A stretch of 64,000 bases of DNA from Agrypnia vestita (Eukaryota; Arthropoda; Insecta; Trichoptera; Phryganeidae): positions 62,001 through 126,000 of the forward strand of contig JADDOH010002276.1 in NCBI GenBank assembly GCA_016648135.1, written 5' to 3'. The notes under the pieces are model-generated. The model searched no databases. It saw only the letters and a program-made list of their open reading frames with translations, and was not told where the DNA came from. The first letter of the stretch is position 1. Each line of letters opens with the position of its first letter. A program made the translations under genes and the position numbers. Of the stretch, positions 58,401 through 64,000 are shown in pieces.

Positions 58401-59843
58401 AATATTTAAGAATCAAACTTGTGCACATTTACACATCTGGAAAGGTGTTTTCAGCAAGTTTGTTTATCAATCGAAGAAAAAAACTGTTATCTTCAATTCA
58501 ATGCACATTATCAACAACTAGCCAATATGTTGACCTCTGAATAAAGATAAAAAAATTAAATTATCAACAAAACAGGAGAAAAATCATTATTGAATCTTTT
58601 CATATCATTATTGAACCTTTAAATAAATAAATAAATACTTTAGAAGAAGCGATTGTGAATAAATTACAAAAATAATCACATGGTTGCAAAAGATTACTAG
58701 GTCTACATGCATTTGTATATTTCTTCTTCACATACATATATAAAATACTACATTCTGTTCAAATTTAAGAAAAAAATAAGTAGATCTTAATTACATGTGT
58801 GCAATATTCCCCCAATTTCTTTACAGCACTACTACTATTTTTTAAAAATACATTATAAACTGAATACAAATATTCTTGTGAAGCAAACCTTCACAATGGA
58901 TAAGTAACCTAATAATTTAAATGCTTAGTATAAATATTCTATGCGAGCAAACTCTGTACCCGTATATACTAGAAAAACATAAGGTTCTTTTTATTTACAA
59001 ACTGTTTACTGTTTTGTATGAGCATAAAAATTTTAACAAGTGTCTAGCTGAGCTAAGCTTAAAAAAATATAGATTGTGGCTCCTAACATTTAATTAAAAC
59101 AGTATCAGTATATTTTTATCATACTGTTAGATACTAAATATCCATTTATAATTTATAAAAATATTTTACAACTCCTCAAATGTGTGAATTTGAAACAAAA
59201 TAAGTGTAAACAAACACTTTTCATTAACTATGGTTAGTAAAGGTAATGATTCAAATAAATAACCCACCTTGACCGGCACTCCAGACCAACACAACTGTTT
59301 CAACTCATTCAGATCTAGCACTTCGGCCTCCCTCAGCTGGTTAAATCTTTCCAATTTGGACTCAAAGTTCTCTTCTTTGGCTGCCAATGTGGGGAACCTG
59401 ATGGCTCTCGGTCTGCCAGGATAGTGCCTCATCGGAGCCGTGGGTGACGTATGAGGATTCGAGCGGCTAGGCGAAGATTCCTTTCCCTTCTCGGTCACGA
59501 CAGCTTCGACTTTCTTAGAAGCCTCCGCCTTCTTTGTGTCACTTTTAATAACACTCGATTTTGCTTCACTGCGATGAGAATTAATAACGTTCAACGCCGC
59601 CGATAGCGATATAACCTTCGATATCTTGGTATCGGCCATTCCACACACGATATCATCGTCTCCCGCGTCCCAGGCATCGTTTACAGACTCCTGGAAATCC
59701 TGAAAAGATGACGAGCCCGACATAACCTTTCCGAGGCGACCTTCCTTTCGAGGACTCAATCTACCAGGCACTGCACGAGTGTTTTTCTTCCAGAAAGAGT
59801 TCTTTTGATATTGATCATAATTTTCGCGAACCTTTCCCTCCAT
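55455..59843 (-). CDS. TBC1D22: TBC1 domain family member 22 (TBC1D22-type Rab GAP), three coding exons
   Basis: Exons on the - strand are 59843-59268, 56756-56274 and 55883-55455, joined in phase 0 at GT..AG borders; the product is 495 residues (human TBC1D22A/B about 505-517). Residues 1-150 are a polar, Ser/Lys-rich N-terminus beginning MEGKVRENYD. The TBC domain follows, from about residue 180. It has LSGYLPA, IHIDIPRM with the catalytic arginine finger Arg249, YVQGINDLVTPFF with the glutamine finger Gln284, RWMNNLLTRELPL, CTIRLWDTY, and the family ending KFAFADAPNH. Both fingers being present implies an active Rab GAP; vertebrate TBC1D22 proteins are Golgi-associated and bind ACBD3. Sixteen residues follow DAPNH before TGA, more than in vertebrates. 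A donor-like GTATAAG lies three codons before the stop (after 55466), so a further 3' exon is possible. ATG 59843 is the first in-frame Met and fits the known N-terminus. Confidence 0.95.
57125..57505. repeat. Foldback element enclosing a TTAGG-like tandem array
   Basis: AATCCAAGATAATGGTCCCATTG and ATGAGTATTTCACTATAT on the left pair with the right part ATATAGTGAAATAC...GGGACCATAATCTTGGATTA. In the middle (57310-57378) a 23-bp unit, GGTTAGGTTAGGTTATTAGG plus TTT, repeats three times. Confidence 0.65.
58065..58315. repeat. Foldback element, same end word as 904-1380, in the first intron of TBC1D22
   Basis: GTGCAATGTGAACAAAAAGCATGACTTTT is the inverse of AAAAAGTCATGCTTCTTGTTCCCACTGCACG; the copy ends CACGCCCCTGCA. 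A partial relative with TTTTTCAAAATACGTGCTTACG lies at about 53725-53850. Confidence 0.5.
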
Positions 59844-60173
59844 AACAGACTAACCCCATTAGCGAAGAACCTGATTAATCAGGAAATCAGTCCATTACAG
59901 CGGTGATCTGTCACAGGCACAAAACAATGGACAGTGGCAAAAACAAATTTCCCTCACATTTCCCTGTACTGTATTAATTTATTTAAACATGATCACACTG
60001 AAAATTTCGGAATATTCACCATAGACAAATAATAATGTATTTTGAAACATATTTATCTACGAATAATAGTGGCGCGAAAATACTAATTCAAAATATTTAT
60101 CAGTACATACTTCCATATCACCAGCCGCGGACTGCTTGTGTTAGTAATTATATGATATAATACACATTATTGA
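59844..60173. promoter_or_regulatory. 5' flank of TBC1D22
   Basis: This is the stretch upstream of the ATG at 59843 (gene on the - strand). It would hold the 5' UTR and core promoter. A GCGCGAAAATAC word near 60071 is E2F-like, but no TATA box or other clear element is evident. It ends at the left arm of the Penelope-like unit. Confidence 0.3.
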
Positions 60174-61208
60174 TAAATGCCTTTTTCTAAACAAATATAA
60201 AATATTACTCTGCTATATTTAGTAACCAGATTAAAAAGGCAAGGGATAAATAAAATTTAGGCTTGATGTGGAATAGCCAGGGGAAATAGTTTTATTACAA
60301 ATCAGCATGATTATACCTCACTCAATAGGGGTGAAAATATTAAATACTAATAATAAAGGTTTAAAATTGAATAATTTAGAATTTTTTTACATTAGGAAGG
60401 CGGTGAATAATAGAGTACCTCTCATTAATAACCAAATTAATTTTCCATGTAGCCCTTTGTTTAATTTAACTTTCACAAAAGATGTGGTAACACCCACTTT
60501 AGACCCCGCCCCCTCTCACTCTCTCTTGTTAGATTCCTGAATTGTTCAGTAGGCTATAATCAGTGCATGTTTGTCTCTGACAAGATTAACACGCATGTGA
60601 TCAATAGTGGTGATAGTTTAACAATACTATGGTTGGGGTGTATAGTGTTGTGAATATAGTAGTGTAGTGTTGGTCCTGACGAAGAGACGGGTACGTCTCG
60701 AAACCGGTAGACCGTAAATCTGATAGTGGTTTTTACTAAGTTTACCTACTAACTAACATTCTGTTATTATGTCTAACCACAAAGTTAATGCTTTAAATAT
60801 TAATAATAGAATCAACAAAATTCATTATTTATCACACATGTACCATTATCTAATGTTACACCATGAGCCCAATTTAATTTTACAAAAGATAACTTGCATT
60901 TAATATAGAAAAGCATTCAACCATCTTAGCGATCCTTTCTTAATTCTTTCTTCCTTAGTTTGTTTATTCTTCACCCTAGCATACATACATTTTCCATACA
61001 CAAACCTAAATGGCTGCATTTCTGGTCTTGTTTTAGGCAAATTCCTATTGGCAATAATTACATTCAAAGCATTTGTTTACATTATTTCCTGCCGTCATCC
61101 TTTCGATATCTTTGTCAATCATGATTTTATTATTATTATTATTCTTTTTAATCTGGTTACTAAATATAGCAGAGTAATATTTTATATTTGTTTAGAAAAA
61201 GGCATTTA
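60174..61208 (+). mobile_element. Penelope-like element remnant between 64-bp inverted repeats
   Basis: TAAATGCCTTTTTCTAAAC...CCAGATTAAAAA (60174-60237) recurs as its exact inverse at about 61146-61208. Inside, an open frame ending at 60540 contains KGLKLNNLEFFYIRKA and PLINNQINFPCSPLF, which resembles the end of Penelope-like (GIY-YIG) proteins. A hammerhead-like core is at 60672-60713. Then ATG 60770 opens a short frame with INNRINKIHYLSHMYH, possibly the N-terminus of the next unit in a tandem PLE. There is no polymerase core. Confidence 0.5.
60672..60713 (+). ncRNA. Hammerhead-ribozyme-like motif
   Basis: GGTC, CTGACGA, one extra A, the stem GAGAC/GTCTC with a six-base loop, GAAA, CC/GGT and A, then GACC. 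The outer GGTC/GACC pair makes stem I, and A-CC/GG-T makes the very short stem III seen in Penelope-like hammerheads. The extra A before stem II departs from the consensus, so activity is doubtful. Confidence 0.4.
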
Positions 61209-61453
61209 AATCTGCAGAGAACATATGAGGGCTATCTACACTTTTTGTTCTACAAATTATTTACAAAAAAAGAATTATTTTTCTACAGTTACCTCCCTTA
61301 TCAGTGCACTTGGTCCAGCAGTCCATGAACTAGCATATTCTGGTTTCTGGAAGATTATGAGTGGCCGTGAAAACCTAAGAACATTCTTAACTTGCATATT
61401 CCTTCGAAGAAGGTTTTTGGTTGGTCACGGAGCCAGTTATATTTAATTATTTA

Positions 61454-61819
61454 TTAAGGAATCTTAAGAGTTTTAACCATCATAATGCTGGTACGTAGTG
61501 TCTGTTCCGCACAGGAACACGCAAAAGATGGTATGGCTCCACGTGCCCAAACTCGAAGAAACGCACCGAAAGTTTCAGATGGCAAAGTCGTATAAAACCA
61601 ATCTAGAAACGCCGTTGTAGTAGAGGTTGCCTTAAAAAAGGCAAAGAAGATCCAAAGAAAGTCCAAGTAGTCAGCAGGGTCGTTGTAGGTAGAGAGAAAT
61701 GAAAGACTGGTAAAAGTGGTCCGATAGGCTCTTAAAGCACCTTCAGGAGTACTGAATTGATCGCCGTTATGAAACCGTTTACATATATATAAACCCCATA
61801 TTGTGATAAAAGTCTTCAA
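61454..61819. other. GC-balanced block, unidentified (possible gene fragment)
   Basis: This stretch is unlike its AT-rich surroundings and is open in one - strand frame for 121 codons, yet the predicted protein (rich in Phe and Thr) shows no domain I know, and other frames also look partly coding with stops. It may be a processed pseudogene or a transposon part. I assign no function. Confidence 0.25.
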
Positions 61820-62407
61820 TGAATTTTAGCCCCTTTCACACCCTTAGCTTGAGTCGGGCGACGCTGCGAAAGGGAGTAATGAAAAATTTCTAAAAATCCA
61901 AAATTATACTATAATTATTAATTTTTTTTAAACTTTTTTTTGTTTGTTTGTTTTATTTTGTTTATTTATTTGAAAATTTGATAGATCATTTTTATCATCG
62001 CCACGAGTCTGCCTGCAAAGTTTTAGCTCGATTGGATCACGGGAAAAGGGTTAAAAATCGATCCAAACTCTTTCGACAAACAAGCAAGCAGATGCTATGA
62101 GTTAAAAGAAAGGGAATAAAAATAAATAAATTTGTCTGAAATATTTTGCCAAAATTCTTTATTACTCATAAAAACACAATATATATTTACGATATAAAAG
62201 TTCAGTACAGTGCACAGTGTAAAATAATTATTTAGAAGGCTTAGATCTGGGTCCCTTGGCCGAGTGTGTCTGCCTATGAGCTCGGGTCATGGATGAGGAA
62301 GTAGTCAGCAGAGATTCCCTCCATTCTGCTTCCAAGCGGACATAAACTCCACCTTTTGGAAAAAAAATTTTTATATATCAAGAAAAGCAACTACATGTTT
62401 GATAGTA

Positions 62408-63333
62408 CAGTAAAACCTCGATATAACGGACTTTGAATATAACGGACTAAAACTCCGGTCAAATGTAAAAAAATTAAAAACTTCCTGTTAATATTATACT
62501 GTATTATACATGCTTAAATTCAAGTGTTGCCGCATGTAAACAATTTTGAGCGGCCGTGATAATCATGTCATACGTCTAGCACTAAAATTTGAGACATAAT
62601 GCCGTCCTGCTCGTAGACTGCACCTAGCCAGAGCGATCCAAACTTCTTGAAATTTTTTTGCATAGTGGGGGAATGCGCAGAAGACAAAATTTGGGTCTCT
62701 TTGGTGGAATGGTACTTGCGTAAACTGCTCCCCACTACGCTGTAAAATTCCAAGATGTTTGCCGGCTACTGTATATTAGGGATATAATAACGCATAGGTT
62801 TCTATGGGTGTTTGCCACGCTGGCCGGGGATTCACGTAACTCTGTAGCAGTTTGGCTTGTTTACTCGAAGTGAATGAATGCATTTAGTGTACTCCAGTAA
62901 ATAAATTTAAATTTTCGCAACCTTACCCTTTAAATATGGACAAACGGAAAAGAATCAATCTAATGATCAATCAAAAACTAGAAATTATACAAAAGTTGGA
63001 GTCTGGAATGTCTGCGTCTCGTATATGTGAACAATATGGCAAAAAACAGCAAACTTGAAAAGTGCAAACAAAATTTGATTCCTTTTTCAAAGCAGGATTA
63101 CCGAAAGCAAGCGCGTCGATATCAAATAGCAACGTCACTTCACGACGAATGTCCGAAGACAATTAAACAGAATTTTGTTTGTGTTTTGTATTTTTTATTT
63201 ATATCTATATACAGTGTACATATTTTTGAAAAAAGTTTTTTGATTTATTTTAAACCTATTTTTATATAACAGACTTTCGGCTTTAACGGACACTCCGTCC
63301 CCCCAATTAGTCCGTTATATCGAGGTTTTACTG
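62408..63333 (+). mobile_element. Truncated Tigger/pogo DNA transposon (926 bp) with TA duplication
   Basis: TA at 62406, then CAGTAAAACCTCGATATAAC; the right end is the inverse, GTTATATCGAGGTTTTACTG, followed by TA at 63334. Inside, 62936-63058 encodes MDKRKRINLMINQKLEII, KLESGMSASRICEQYG, the N-terminal helix-turn-helix of a Tigger/jerky-type transposase, then stops. The DDE domain is missing. The left interior holds a relative (about 62640-62776) of the palindromic MITE at 8231-8373, probably a nested insertion. Confidence 0.85.
62936..63058 (+). pseudogene. Tigger/pogo transposase N-terminal remnant
   Basis: A 40-codon frame starts at ATG 62936 and ends in TGA at 63056. It carries the CENP-B/pogo-type DNA-binding helices (LEIIQKLESGMSASRICEQYG). 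The reading frame beyond is broken, so no active enzyme can be made. Confidence 0.8.
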
Positions 63334-63411
63334 TAATTCGATAGTAATAATACTAATAATTTCAACTGTTTTAAAAAATATAATTTACATTTAAAATTCA
63401 TTTACAGTTGA

Positions 63412-63740
63412 ACCTTGTTAATTTAAAATTCAATGGACCCAAAAAAACATTTCGAATTATGCGGAACCCCACTAATTCAAAATTTGAGGAAACAAAAAAT
63501 AAAGATGCTATTGCAAAATTCCCCAAAAATTGTAAAACCGTGAAAAAAACATTAATTTCATGAAAAACGTATGTACTTTTGCATATTTCGAGAAATTATT
63601 TTGAAAACGCATTATTTATTATGCTAATGCAAGGATCGCAACATTTCTATTAAAGTACACAATATTGACATACATATTTGCTATCCTTTCTCGTGAAAAA
63701 ATCAAATTATTTTTCCATTACATCACGTTTGGATGGCGGT
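63412..63740 (+). mobile_element. Pogo/Tigger-type MITE, left part (related to 52242-52698)
   Basis: TACAGTTGAACCTTGTTAATTT, then GACCCAAAAAAACATTTCG and GAATTATGCGGAACCCCACTAATTC, correspond to the left end of the 52242 element. AATATTGACATACATATTTGCT also recurs in the relatives. No matching right end is seen in the window. Confidence 0.5.
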
Positions 63741-64000
63741 AATCGAAAGTCTTTACAGTTTATCTTTGAATTTGTGGAAGGCTTCTTCAATCTTTACTGG
63801 TTTTACGTTTTGATTCTGACTTTTTTCTGACATAGACCAATACCACAGTTATTAGAAATACAATGGTCCATAAATACATGAAGTAATGAGATAAGTCAGT
63901 AATAACTTCTAAGCACAGTTATTAGAAAAAGAATTTTACTTAAACAATTTTAAACGCATCCTGGTGTGAGTAATTAGTGTAAACTAAAACTATCCTCACA

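Larger units (their letters stand above)
56757..59267 (-). other. TBC1D22 intron 1 (2.5 kb)
   Basis: It contains the foldback element with TTAGG-like repeats (57125-57505), the foldback at 58065-58315 and otherwise AT-rich DNA. The branch to exon 2 ends TTTTTTTTCAG on the gene strand. Confidence 0.7.

Overview
The window is nuclear DNA from an animal, most likely an insect. The background is AT-rich, protein genes are split by introns with GT..AG borders, and there is a TTAGG-related array. The intergenic and intronic DNA is crowded with non-autonomous transposons, a tRNA-derived SINE and LINE fragments. The order cannot be fixed by eye. There is no bacterial-type operon, CRISPR array or true tRNA/rRNA gene.

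Two protein-coding genes were reconstructed exon by exon, and they converge. The first, on the + strand (about 14,557-43,636, 21 coding exons), encodes an active myotubularin-family phosphoinositide 3-phosphatase of the MTMR3/MTMR4 type: PH-GRAM domain, phosphatase with an intact CSDGWDRT active site, a long disordered linker, a short coiled coil and a C-terminal FYVE zinc finger with all eight cysteines. From the chosen Met it is 1,389 residues. The second, on the - strand (59,843-55,455, three coding exons, 495 residues), is a TBC1D22-type Rab GTPase-activating protein with both the arginine and glutamine fingers. Both act in membrane traffic (PI3P/PI(3,5)P2 turnover and Rab inactivation), but nothing in the sequence shows co-regulation.

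Layout: 1-14,550 is upstream DNA with several GC-rich islands (possible promoter or untranslated exons, unproven) set among Helitron-like, foldback, hAT-like and TA-flanked MITE copies. 14,557-43,860 is the MTMR gene, whose introns carry more repeats. 43,860-55,250 is the space between the two gene 3' ends, with LINE 3' fragments, a pogo-type MITE and two long inverted repeats, one of which lies just beyond the TBC1D22 stop. 55,250-59,900 is TBC1D22; its first intron holds a foldback element with TTAGG-like repeats. 59,900-64,000 holds a Penelope-like remnant enclosed by about 64-bp inverted repeats, an unidentified GC-balanced block and a truncated Tigger/pogo element.

The most unusual items are the Penelope-like remnant with a hammerhead-like motif (60,174-61,208), the Helitron-type ends found as an inverted pair (119-706), a multi-copy foldback family with ACAGGGTGT-type ends to which the same LINE tail is joined twice, the long hairpins at 54,894-55,130 and 53,060-53,712, and a cysteine cluster in the MTMR linker. 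No wholly new biological system could be demonstrated.
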